Source of the DNA: Occallatibacter sp.
Lineage (GTDB): Bacteria; Acidobacteriota; Terriglobia; Terriglobales; Acidobacteriaceae
Length of the DNA stretch: 40,372 nt
Assembly: GCA_017883405.1 (NCBI GenBank)
Contig: JADGNO010000099.1
Location: forward strand, 1 to 40,372
Reading direction: 5' to 3'
The position numbers and the translations under genes were made by a program. Shown here piece by piece: positions 7,904 to 16,203 of the stretch (its first letter is position 1; each line of letters begins with the position of its first letter). Under the pieces are notes generated by a model that saw only the letters and a list, made by a program, of their open reading frames with translations, was not told where the DNA came from and did no database searches.

Positions 7904-10900
7904 ACTTGAGTAAGCAGCTGCTCGCTGTTTCACTGTTGCTGATTTCCGCCGCTGCACAGGCGAACGATGCACCGCGCTCGTTTTCGCTCAGTACCACGCG
8001 CACATTTGCGCCTGGCGAGAGCGTGAAGGTCCAGCTTTTTGCACGCAACGTGCCTGAGCTGGAGTTCCGTGTGTACCGCGTGAACGACGCGCAAAAGTTC
8101 TTTGCTGGATTGAAGGACCTGCACAGCTTTGGCATCGAGAGCTCGTCGCCCGTTGAGCAGATTGATCAAAAAACCTGGCTGGAGAAGATTCACGACTTCA
8201 AAGCGCATCTATGGTGGGTCATGCGCCACTTCTTTCGCAGCCAGTTTACTGACGAGGCGCGTGACAGCTTTCGCGAGCAGCAGGGCAAGCTTGGCAAGAG
8301 GAGCCGCGTAATCGGCGCAACACAGTTTGCGCAGGTTCCTATCCTGAATGCGAGTCAGCTCGTCGCGCGATGGAAGCTTGTGACGCCGCCCGCGCTGGTG
8401 AGCGAGACTCAGCAGTTGCCCATCGATGGACTCGACTCCGGCGTGTACCTGATTGAAGCGACCGACGGAACTTACAAGGCCTACACGGTGGCCATCGTCA
8501 CCAGCATCGCAATCGTGGAGCGGGCAATGCATGGGCAGGCCGAGCTTTACATTGCCGATCGCAGAACAGGCGCGCCGGTTGAGAAGGCCGACGTGGTGAT
8601 GTGGGCGGGCGGAAAACAGCAGGCATCAGGCGTAACCAACGCAGACGGCATGGCCTCGCTGGGCATGAACTGGCGCGGCGCAACGCAAGGCGCGGAGCCG
8701 GAGAATTTGTGGATCATGGCGCGGCATGGCGCCGACGCAGCACTGGTCACGCCGTGGGGATATTCTTTCGGGCAGCAGTCGCAACGCGACGCACGCGCGT
8801 ACATCTACACGGATCGGCCCGTCTATCGGCCGGGGCATACGGTACACATCAAGGCAGTAGTCCGCATCAAGAAAGGCGACGCGTTTGAACTGCCGCAGGC
8901 ATGGACGCCCACGCTTGAAGTTACAGACAGCAACAACAAAACGATCTTGTCAAAAGGAATTGCACCCTCAGTGCACGGCACGCTTTCCGCGGATGTCGAA
9001 CTGCCATCAGACGCCGCGCTGGGCTACTATTCTGTGCGGTTGGGCGATCAGGGTGCGGAAGGCGGCGGCAGCTTCTACGTGGAGGAGTACAAGAAACCCG
9101 AGTACCAGGTGTTGGTGAAATCCACTGTGGCGCATCTGCTGCAGGGCAGTGCGGCACAGGCCACCATTGAGGCTCGCTACTTCTTTGGCGAGCCGGTGGC
9201 AGGCGCCAAGGTCAAGTACGTTTTGCACACGTCAACGCACTATTGGTGGGATCAGGAGTCGGGCGAAGGCGATGGCGGCGACGCGGAAAGCGATGACACC
9301 GAAGGTGAAGGCGGCGAAATCGATGACACCTGGGGCCAGACTGAGCAGCAGGAGCACGAAGGCGTGCTCGATGCCAACGGCCGCCTGCAAGTGAGCATAC
9401 CCACGGCAATCGACTCGAAGCATCAGGACATCGACTATCGCATTGAAGCACGCGTTACGGATGCGGCAAATCGCGAGGTGAGCGGACATACGACCGTGCT
9501 GGCAACGTATGGATCGTTCCGCGTGAGCGTTGAACCCACAAATTATCTGTATCAAAGCGGCCAGCCGGTGCGTGTCAAAGTTACAGCGCAAGACTACGAG
9601 AATAAGCCGGTGCAGACTGGCGTCCATGTGGCCGCTGCGCTCGTAAAGTGGGATTCCGTAACGCACCAACGTTCAACGACAACCGTTGCCAACGCCGACG
9701 GCACGACCGCCGCCGATGGGACCGCGACAATCGATTTGCCGATGAGTTCAGCGGGCAGCGGCGACTTTGAAGTAACGGTAAGCGCGCAGACGCCGGAGAA
9801 TCGCACAGTTGAGGGCCGCACATGGGTGTGGATATGGAATGGCGCGGGCGCCTGGTACCAGCCGAATGCGCAAGCGCAGATCATTGCCGATAAAAAAACC
9901 TACGAAGTCGGCGATACTGCGCACCTGCTGCTTGTCACTGGGCTGAAGGAATCGTGGGCGGTCGTTACGGCTGAGGGCGAAGCAGTACAGTCGCGGCGAT
10001 TGATGCATGCAACAGGAGAGAGCTTTGCCTTCGACGTGCCCATTACGCAACAATCGCAGCCGAACTTGATGGTCAACGTGGTCATTGTGCACGACAACCA
10101 GTTGATGACGGCACAGAAAAGCTTGAAGGTTCCGCTGCTGGAGCGCACGCTTACCATTACGGCCAAGCCGAGCAAGAGCCAGTATCTGCCCGGAGAAAAA
10201 GGCAGCTTCGATGTGTATGCAGTTGACTCGGACGGCAAGCCGGTGCAGGCAGATTTGAGCTTTGGCGAAGTGGATGAGGCCCTCTACCAGGTGCGGCCCG
10301 ATTCGAGCGGCGATATTGTGAGCTACTTCTATCCGAAGCGTTATTCATATCTTGAACCGCAGACATCGTTTGATTTCTATTTCTCAGGCGAGGCGGGAAA
10401 GAAAAGTCCCCTGCTTGCGCAGATGTCTGCAGGGCTTTTCCATCCGCGCATGGCGCAGGTTAAACCGGGCTCCGACCTCGTTGTGCCCAAGGTGCGCAAG
10501 GCGTTTCCCGATACGGCCTATTGGAATCCCAACGTGCGCACTGGTGCTGATGGACATGCGCGCGTCGAGTTTAATTTCCCTGATGCGCTAACAACGTGGC
10601 GCACAACTATCCGCGCCATGACGGACGATAGCAAGGCTGGCGGAGTTGTCACCCGCGTGCTGGTTCGCAAAAACCTGATCGTGCGGCTGGCTGCGCCACG
10701 GTTCTTCCGCCAGGGCGACGAGACGGTGCTGCGCGTGATCGCACACAACTACCTGACCTCGGCCAAGGATGTGACTTTCGCGCTGGATGTGAACGGCGCT
10801 GAAGTGATGACCGGGCAAACGCAAAAAGTCAACGTTCCATCCAGGGGCGAAAGCTTCGTTGACTGGCGCGTGAAAACTCGCGCAACAGGCAACGTTGTGT

Positions 10901-12588
10901 TGACCGCGAAGGCGCTCACCAATGAAGAGTCTGACGCGCTTGAAATGACCCTGCCTGTGTTACCGTACGGCGTAAAGCAGAAGCAAGCCGGCGCGGGGGT
11001 GCTGTTTTCAGGTGCCGGGCAGAACCAGTGGTCGTACAACATTCCGGCGTCGTCCGATGCGAATTCGCGGGCGCTGACGATCACCGTAGCGCCGAGCGTA
11101 GCCGGCACAGTGTTCAGCGCGCTCGGCTATCTCACCAGCTATCCGTGGGGATGCACCGAGCAAACCATGTCGAGCTTCCTGCCCGATCTGATCGTGAGCC
11201 AGGCGATCGAAAAGCTGAAACTCAAATCGCCCATCGGCAAGAAGCAATTGGACGATATGGTGCAGGCGGGAATTGAGCGTCTCTACAGCTTCCAGCACGA
11301 CGATGGCGGATGGGGTTGGTGGCCCGACGATCAAAGCCGCCTGTTTATGACCGCGTATGTTGTGAGCGGATTGGGGCAGGCGAAAGATGTCGGCCGCACC
11401 ATCGACGATGACAAGCTGAACAAGGGACGTGCATGGTTGCAGAAGACACTGGCGACGCATCCCAACATGATTCCTGATCTGCATGCCTATACGGTGTTCG
11501 CGTTGGCGACAACCGGCGGCGCACCGAAAGACGCGCTGGATAAGGCATGGGGAGATCGCGGCAACGTGAGCGACGAAGGGCTTGCGCTCATCGGGCTCGC
11601 GCTCGACGCTGCGCAAGACAGTCGAGCACACGAAGCGGCAACGCTGCTCGAAAAGAAGGCCCGCGTGAGCGACGTTGATGCGCACTGGGAAGGCAACTAC
11701 GACGGCATGCTTGAATACTGGGATGACACGTCAAGCGAGACCACAGCGCTGGCGTTGAAGCTGCTCATCAAGCAGGATCGTTCAAGCGGTCTGCTAACGA
11801 AGGCGGCTGTGTGGTTGGCTGGTCATCGCAGCGGCGATTACTGGTACTCAACCAAGCAGACCGCAATGGTCATTCAGGGGCTGACGGATTACGTCGCAAT
11901 GAGTGGCGAGCTTGCCAACTCTTCCGATGTTGAAGTTCTCGTAAACGGGGTGAGTGTTGGCAAAAAACATTTTGGCCCTGGCGATGGTTTTGCGTTGCCG
12001 TGGCAGATTAAGGTGGCCGCCGCGCAAGTGGGCAGCGGTGGCCAGGTAACGGTGCGCAAAGACGGCAACGGCATTATCTACTGGTCCGCGGAAAACGGAT
12101 GGTATTCCAGCGATCGAAAGCTGTTCCAACAGGGGCAACTGGCGCTGAACATCACGCGCGACTATTACGTCCTCGCAAAGCGGCAGGACAAGCCTACCGA
12201 TCCGATTACGTATGATCTGCAACCCATCAAAGGCGTCGTGCACGTTGGCGACACTGTTGCGGTGCGGTTGGCGCTCAACGGAACGGACTGGAAGTACCTG
12301 CTGGCCGAGGATCCGATTCCGGCGGGTACGGAGTTCCTGAGCGAAACCGGGCTCTACAAGTTGAACAACAAACCGGATTGGTGGGCAGACTGGTTTACGC
12401 GCAAGGAGTTTCACGATGACCGCGCGGCATTCTTCAACACCGAGTTCAGCAAACGTCGGGAGTACGTCTACCTGCTCAAGGTGGTCAATCCCGGCAAGTT
12501 CGTCATCAGCCCGGCGCAGGCAGGGCCCATGTATCAGTTGAATGTGCAAACCACAACCGATCCCGCAACGCTGGAGGTGCAGCCGTGA
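7900..12588 (+). CDS. yfaS: Bacterial alpha-2-macroglobulin, YfaS-type, with intact thioester
   Basis: A 1562-residue periplasmic protease trap: a host or competitor protease cuts the bait region, the protein collapses and a reactive thioester can bond to the protease. The ATG at 7900 overlaps the DUF1175 stop and has GAGGAA upstream. A cleavable signal peptide (about 1-22, AQA-ND) has no lipobox, as in periplasmic YfaS and unlike lipoprotein YfhM. Macroglobulin domains include YIYTDRPVYRPGHTVHIK (302-319). A bait-region-type domain (IIADKKTYEVGDTAHLLL, near 660) and the A2M domain (AFPDTAYWNPNVRTG, near 870) follow. The thioester motif GCTEQ (Cys1085-Gln1088) opens the alpha-toroid (DDGGWGWWPDDQSR). 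An unusual Asp/Glu/Gly-rich insert occupies about 447-487. As I recall, E. coli YfaS lacks the thioester, so this copy combines YfaS context with YfhM chemistry. Confidence 0.93.
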   Translation: MNLSKQLLAVSLLLISAAAQANDAPRSFSLSTTRTFAPGESVKVQLFARNVPELEFRVYRVNDAQKFFAGLKDLHSFGIESSSPVEQIDQKTWLEKIHDFKAHLWWVMRHFFRSQFTDEARDSFREQQGKLGKRSRVIGATQFAQVPILNASQLVARWKLVTPPALVSETQQLPIDGLDSGVYLIEATDGTYKAYTVAIVTSIAIVERAMHGQAELYIADRRTGAPVEKADVVMWAGGKQQASGVTNADGMASLGMNWRGATQGAEPENLWIMARHGADAALVTPWGYSFGQQSQRDARAYIYTDRPVYRPGHTVHIKAVVRIKKGDAFELPQAWTPTLEVTDSNNKTILSKGIAPSVHGTLSADVELPSDAALGYYSVRLGDQGAEGGGSFYVEEYKKPEYQVLVKSTVAHLLQGSAAQATIEARYFFGEPVAGAKVKYVLHTSTHYWWDQESGEGDGGDAESDDTEGEGGEIDDTWGQTEQQEHEGVLDANGRLQVSIPTAIDSKHQDIDYRIEARVTDAANREVSGHTTVLATYGSFRVSVEPTNYLYQSGQPVRVKVTAQDYENKPVQTGVHVAAALVKWDSVTHQRSTTTVANADGTTAADGTATIDLPMSSAGSGDFEVTVSAQTPENRTVEGRTWVWIWNGAGAWYQPNAQAQIIADKKTYEVGDTAHLLLVTGLKESWAVVTAEGEAVQSRRLMHATGESFAFDVPITQQSQPNLMVNVVIVHDNQLMTAQKSLKVPLLERTLTITAKPSKSQYLPGEKGSFDVYAVDSDGKPVQADLSFGEVDEALYQVRPDSSGDIVSYFYPKRYSYLEPQTSFDFYFSGEAGKKSPLLAQMSAGLFHPRMAQVKPGSDLVVPKVRKAFPDTAYWNPNVRTGADGHARVEFNFPDALTTWRTTIRAMTDDSKAGGVVTRVLVRKNLIVRLAAPRFFRQGDETVLRVIAHNYLTSAKDVTFALDVNGAEVMTGQTQKVNVPSRGESFVDWRVKTRATGNVVLTAKALTNEESDALEMTLPVLPYGVKQKQAGAGVLFSGAGQNQWSYNIPASSDANSRALTITVAPSVAGTVFSALGYLTSYPWGCTEQTMSSFLPDLIVSQAIEKLKLKSPIGKKQLDDMVQAGIERLYSFQHDDGGWGWWPDDQSRLFMTAYVVSGLGQAKDVGRTIDDDKLNKGRAWLQKTLATHPNMIPDLHAYTVFALATTGGAPKDALDKAWGDRGNVSDEGLALIGLALDAAQDSRAHEAATLLEKKARVSDVDAHWEGNYDGMLEYWDDTSSETTALALKLLIKQDRSSGLLTKAAVWLAGHRSGDYWYSTKQTAMVIQGLTDYVAMSGELANSSDVEVLVNGVSVGKKHFGPGDGFALPWQIKVAAAQVGSGGQVTVRKDGNGIIYWSAENGWYSSDRKLFQQGQLALNITRDYYVLAKRQDKPTDPITYDLQPIKGVVHVGDTVAVRLALNGTDWKYLLAEDPIPAGTEFLSETGLYKLNNKPDWWADWFTRKEFHDDRAAFFNTEFSKRREYVYLLKVVNPGKFVISPAQAGPMYQLNVQTTTDPATLEVQP

Positions 12589-13451
12589 GTTACATCAATG
12601 ATCTTTTCTTCAGGCTTCGCCGCAGTTGGATCTGGGTGGTGCTGCAGTTCGCGCTAACGCTGGTCTTAATCGTTGTCGGATACGGCTGGACGCGTATCGG
12701 TGAAAAGAACTGGTGGCAAGTGGCGCTCACGCTGCTTGTGCCGCTGATTCTCGCCATTTCGCTGCTGGAACTCGAAGCAGGAACAATGCGGTCGCTTTCC
12801 AACGATGATAGCAAGCGCGTAAAGCTGGTGTGGGGCGCTATGGCGCTGCTGGTGTGGGCGGCACCGTTGCTGGCGCTGTGGGCACTGCTCGATTGGTGCG
12901 ATGACCGCATACCGCTGTGGGCTGGGTATCTTAATTCGCGGGCATCGGCAGGCGGTCGCGCAACGCTTTTCACTTACCCGCATCTGGTGCTCTGGTTTAC
13001 TGACATTGAGTGGCTGCTGCGCTGGGTGGTCATTCCCGCCAAGTTGATACCACATGCAATGGCCTCAGCGCAGTGGGGCTGGCGCTTGCCAATGCGCAGA
13101 ATCATTCGTCTACTGCTCAACTGGCAGTGGTGGCTGGGGGCAATTGCGGCCGCGCTGGTTGGCGTGTCTTTGCCGGGGCACTTCTTTAACGGCGCACCAA
13201 GTGGAACAGTGTCGCACCAGGTGTGGGCAGTTGTATTCAAAATGGCTGGAGCGTATCTGCTGCCGGTTGCCGCATGGGTGGTCCTGATTGCATGGGCAGC
13301 AGTGCTGATGGCGCAGCGTAAGCCCGGCCGAAACGAGGAGCGCGACGACGAAGCAAACGTATTGGCGCCGGTAGGGTCGGGCCCATTACGCGTGGATTCA
13401 GTAAAGCTACCGCTGCCCGAGAGTGGCGACGACGCCGACCGGAACGCCTGA
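12585..13451 (+). CDS. Polytopic membrane protein of the alpha-2-macroglobulin operon
   Basis: I do not recognise this 288-residue family. The GTG start overlaps the macroglobulin stop as GTGA and has GGAGGT nine bases upstream, so the two are translationally coupled. Hydrophobic segments near residues 15-33, 44-60, 84-105, 140-155, 195-215 and 240-258 suggest five or six membrane spans. Trp and Leu are abundant. After the last span comes a charged, probably cytoplasmic tail of about 40 residues (RKPGRNEERDDEAN). It probably anchors, assembles or signals for the macroglobulin system. Its last 45 bases overlap the convergent SpoIID gene in antisense. Confidence 0.75.
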   Translation: MSYINDLFFRLRRSWIWVVLQFALTLVLIVVGYGWTRIGEKNWWQVALTLLVPLILAISLLELEAGTMRSLSNDDSKRVKLVWGAMALLVWAAPLLALWALLDWCDDRIPLWAGYLNSRASAGGRATLFTYPHLVLWFTDIEWLLRWVVIPAKLIPHAMASAQWGWRLPMRRIIRLLLNWQWWLGAIAAALVGVSLPGHFFNGAPSGTVSHQVWAVVFKMAGAYLLPVAAWVVLIAWAAVLMAQRKPGRNEERDDEANVLAPVGSGPLRVDSVKLPLPESGDDADRNA

Positions 13452-15188
13452 GCGGAGCCATTCAACAACGCGCTCACGACCATAACGCGCAAGCAGGCGC
13501 GATGCGTAACCAGCCGCAGCGCGATGTGCGACTGCCGAGTCAGACTCGGTTGCCGCATGAGCGAGCATGGCATCAAGCGCGTCGATCTTGATCGTCATCG
13601 TAGCCGCGGTTTTGGCGTTAGGCTCGGCCCACACTTCGACCAGTCCTTCTCGCAACCATAGCGGCGCTGCAGGGCCGGCATGCTGTTCAACCAGCGCGTG
13701 CATGAATTCGTGGCGCATTGTTTCCTCGAGCAGATGACGCGAAGCCAGTGTGCGCAGGGCCTGCGCGCCAATCCAATCGCCTTCAGCAAACGCCGCCATC
13801 CATCCGGGCGCGCCGGTTGCGTTGCGAAACGCCGGCGTTGAAGCGAATGCCCGCACAGTAATGGGCCCGGGCGTATTCAGTCCCGAACGTTGTGCCGCTT
13901 CAACGCGTGCACGTTGGAGTTCAGGAAGATAAGCAGCATCGGCCGCATCAAGCGACTGCAGAATGATTCCCTCACGTGCGAACAATTGCCAACTGCGCCC
14001 GGCGAGTTCATCGGCAGGCTGCGCGCCGGGAAAATATTGGCCCAGAATTTCAGCAGCGGTGTGATTCTGCGCGGCCATTGCGGTCGCGCCTTTCTGACAA
14101 AGCCCAACACCATGGCCCCATCCGCGGCCGTGAAATAAAAATCGGTCGCCTTGCTGGCTCACTTCGAACCAAGTGCTCGGCAGCTGATTCCAACCAAGCG
14201 ATTGGCCAACAGCCAATCGAAAATCTTCAGTGGAAATTTCGTTCGCGTCCAGACGCAGAGTAACAGCGCGTCCCGACTCTCCACGCCGCGCCACGGTGAG
14301 ATGCTGCCAGCCGGAGCGCGCAATGCCATGCGAAGCCAACGCCATGGAAATGTCGGCGCGCGTCAGTTGCGATGCCCATTCGCGGCCTGCGCTTCTTGCA
14401 CAGTATCGGTCCGTCCGCGAGGGAAGATAAGTGACGGCGTGTGAGCGCGGCCAGATTTCCGTCGGCGATGCGGTGCGGCCTCCGCAGTCTTTGCTGAAGT
14501 AAGCGAGCGCACGTTCACCGTGAAACCACAGCGTCTCCCCTGCGGTAGATAGGGTGGCAACATGTGCGGCCCGTTGTCGATCTAAGTTTCCACTCCAGTG
14601 CAGAAGCTGGCAATGTGTCGAGTCGCAAAGGTCATAGTCGCCATGGCCGTGAGTTTCGTGCAGGGCGAAGGTTCGCACCACGATGGCGAGAGCTCTAAGC
14701 GATTCCGCAGTGTCGGCTGGCCCGCTCTCGCTGGCCACTACGCGCTCCACATAGCTCTCCACCGGAAGCGTCACGGCGACGATGAGTGCCCCGCCGCGTG
14801 CCGTGATTGCAATCGGATTATGGAGTGTTACGGTTTCACCATGTGCTGTGAGCGTGACGCCGCCGATTAGCCAGATCCCGTCGATGTGACCCGTGTTGCG
14901 TCCTGATTTAAGTGTGACCGATGCGTCGTCAGCACGAAGTATTGCAGCAGCAGTAAGCGGGATTGCGGCGCATTTCCCGCAAGTTTGCAAAAAAGAGTGC
15001 GCGGCCGGGGTGATCATAATCTCCCGATCATGCCACAAGGTCCACATGCCTACGCGAATAGTGGAGCGCGCAATCACCGCTGCCCCTTCAGCGTGCACAG
15101 GGTTGCGCAACGATGGCCGGACCAGCACGAATACGCAAGCCGCAAGCAACAAGTTCATTGCGCAACGCGCCGCAGGCATCTTTTTCAT
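13407..15188 (-). CDS. SpoIID/LytB domain protein fused to an HExxH metallopeptidase-like domain
   Basis: A 593-residue exported protein with two enzymatic-looking parts. After a signal sequence (about 1-33), the SpoIID domain spans about 120-395. It has LPVESYVERVVASESG with the likely catalytic Glu154, SLRALAIVVRTFAL, an FSKDCGGRT patch, and HGRGWGHGVGLCQKGATAMA. SpoIID cleaves denuded glycan strands of peptidoglycan as a lytic transglycosylase. The C-terminal part (about 440-593) has HEFMH (His493, Glu494, His497) followed by LREGLVEVWAE, where Glu514 or Glu518 could be the third zinc ligand, as in gluzincin peptidases. E. coli yfa loci include a DUF2300 protein, YfaQ, that may be comparable; I could not verify this. 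The start overlaps the transpeptidase stop by four bases (ATGA). Confidence 0.82.
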   Translation of the reverse strand: MKKMPAARCAMNLLLAACVFVLVRPSLRNPVHAEGAAVIARSTIRVGMWTLWHDREIMITPAAHSFLQTCGKCAAIPLTAAAILRADDASVTLKSGRNTGHIDGIWLIGGVTLTAHGETVTLHNPIAITARGGALIVAVTLPVESYVERVVASESGPADTAESLRALAIVVRTFALHETHGHGDYDLCDSTHCQLLHWSGNLDRQRAAHVATLSTAGETLWFHGERALAYFSKDCGGRTASPTEIWPRSHAVTYLPSRTDRYCARSAGREWASQLTRADISMALASHGIARSGWQHLTVARRGESGRAVTLRLDANEISTEDFRLAVGQSLGWNQLPSTWFEVSQQGDRFLFHGRGWGHGVGLCQKGATAMAAQNHTAAEILGQYFPGAQPADELAGRSWQLFAREGIILQSLDAADAAYLPELQRARVEAAQRSGLNTPGPITVRAFASTPAFRNATGAPGWMAAFAEGDWIGAQALRTLASRHLLEETMRHEFMHALVEQHAGPAAPLWLREGLVEVWAEPNAKTAATMTIKIDALDAMLAHAATESDSAVAHRAAAGYASRLLARYGRERVVEWLRSGVPVGVVATLGQR

Positions 15189-16129
15189 GGCCGCCCTTCG
15201 CGCGTATGCGCAAGCAGATCGGCGGCCACGTGTGCTGCATCTGCGCCACGTCCCGAAGGCAGATAGACAACAACGACGACACGCGGATCATCTGCCGGCG
15301 CCAGTCCTGCGAACCATCCATGCGTCTGCGAAGTCGCCGTGCCCGCGGCAGTGCCAGTCTTGCCCGCGACCGACACACCGCCGAAACTCGCGGCACTCGC
15401 CATGCCGAAGCCAGCAGAGTCCGCAATGCCCGAATGAACTTGTTCTGCAGCAATTGAATGCGGATGCGCTGCGATTTCGAGCGCGAGCCAGCGATACGCG
15501 GTTGCTAGTTCAAACGGCGTGATGCGAATGCCTTCTACGCCAAGCAGCGCAAGCTGAATAGCATCGGAATTGCCAGGCTCGCGAAATTCAGCCGTAGTCT
15601 CTGTCACGCCAGTTTTCGCTGCGATACCGGTGACACCAAGCAGGCCGGTAGCACGAAGCAAACGGCCCAGTTCACCCGGCTGGAGTGAACGCGCTACCTC
15701 AGCAAAGTAGGTGTTGCACGACCAAGCTAGCGCCTCTCGTGCATTGAAGGGAGTCGAAGGTGGATGAGAACAGGCGAGCGCGTGCCCCGCGATTACGAGA
15801 TTGCGAGTGCATGCGATGCGTCGATCGGGATTCCATCGCGAAGCTGCGACAAGTTGATAGAGGACCAACGGCTTGAGCGTGGACCCCGGAGCGGCAAGCG
15901 TTCGCGCCGCTTCGGCCGCATGATACGAAGCGAGGAGTTGGTTCGATCCGACATCGAGAACCAGGATTCTTGCGGCCGGTGCCATGCGAGCGGCGTGCCT
16001 GACCGCCAATTGCCAATCCGCACTTTGCTTTGGCTGGCAGTTGGCATAAGACGCGACAACCGCAGAAAGCAGAAACCATCGACGCAGTCCGGTTAAACGA
16101 AACGGGGGCACAACAGAAGTATGGATCAC
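15185..16129 (-). CDS. Single-domain penicillin-binding transpeptidase
   Basis: A 314-residue serine transpeptidase or carboxypeptidase acting on D-Ala-D-Ala peptidoglycan stems in the periplasm. All three active-site motifs are present: STLK (Ser83, Lys86), SCN (137-139) and KTGT (Lys257-Thr260). There is no glycosyltransferase or dimerisation domain, so it is about half the size of usual class A or B enzymes. The N-terminus has a hydrophobic segment (about 17-31), a signal anchor or signal peptide; Cys31 in SYANC is only a poor lipobox. The assigned start is GTG with a weak ribosome site, and the GTG seven codons downstream is possible. It is co-transcribed with the SpoIID gene. Other alpha-2-macroglobulin genes of the YfhM type sit beside pbpC, so a transpeptidase here fits the pattern. 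Confidence 0.87.
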   Translation of the reverse strand: MIHTSVVPPFRLTGLRRWFLLSAVVASYANCQPKQSADWQLAVRHAARMAPAARILVLDVGSNQLLASYHAAEAARTLAAPGSTLKPLVLYQLVAASRWNPDRRIACTRNLVIAGHALACSHPPSTPFNAREALAWSCNTYFAEVARSLQPGELGRLLRATGLLGVTGIAAKTGVTETTAEFREPGNSDAIQLALLGVEGIRITPFELATAYRWLALEIAAHPHSIAAEQVHSGIADSAGFGMASAASFGGVSVAGKTGTAAGTATSQTHGWFAGLAPADDPRVVVVVYLPSGRGADAAHVAADLLAHTREGRP

Positions 16130-16160
16130 CGGAGCGGGAAATTGTAGAGCCAGTAAAGCG

Positions 16161-16197
16161 GAAGATTAAGCGGGACCTCGCCGGCGCAAGATCCCGC
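16161..16197 (-). terminator. Probable terminator of the methyltransferase gene
   Basis: On the minus strand GCGGGA/TCCCGC closes an inner CTTGC-GCCG-GCGAG stem, followed by the modest T-rich tail TTAATCTT. It lies just after the methyltransferase stop and before the transpeptidase start. Confidence 0.55.
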
Positions 16198-16203
16198 CAA
16201 GCT

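Noticed and set aside
6995..16129. Recent horizontal transfer of the macroglobulin island
   Set aside because: Bacterial macroglobulins have been proposed to move between species, but I see no integrase, tRNA junction, direct repeats or clear base-composition shift here.
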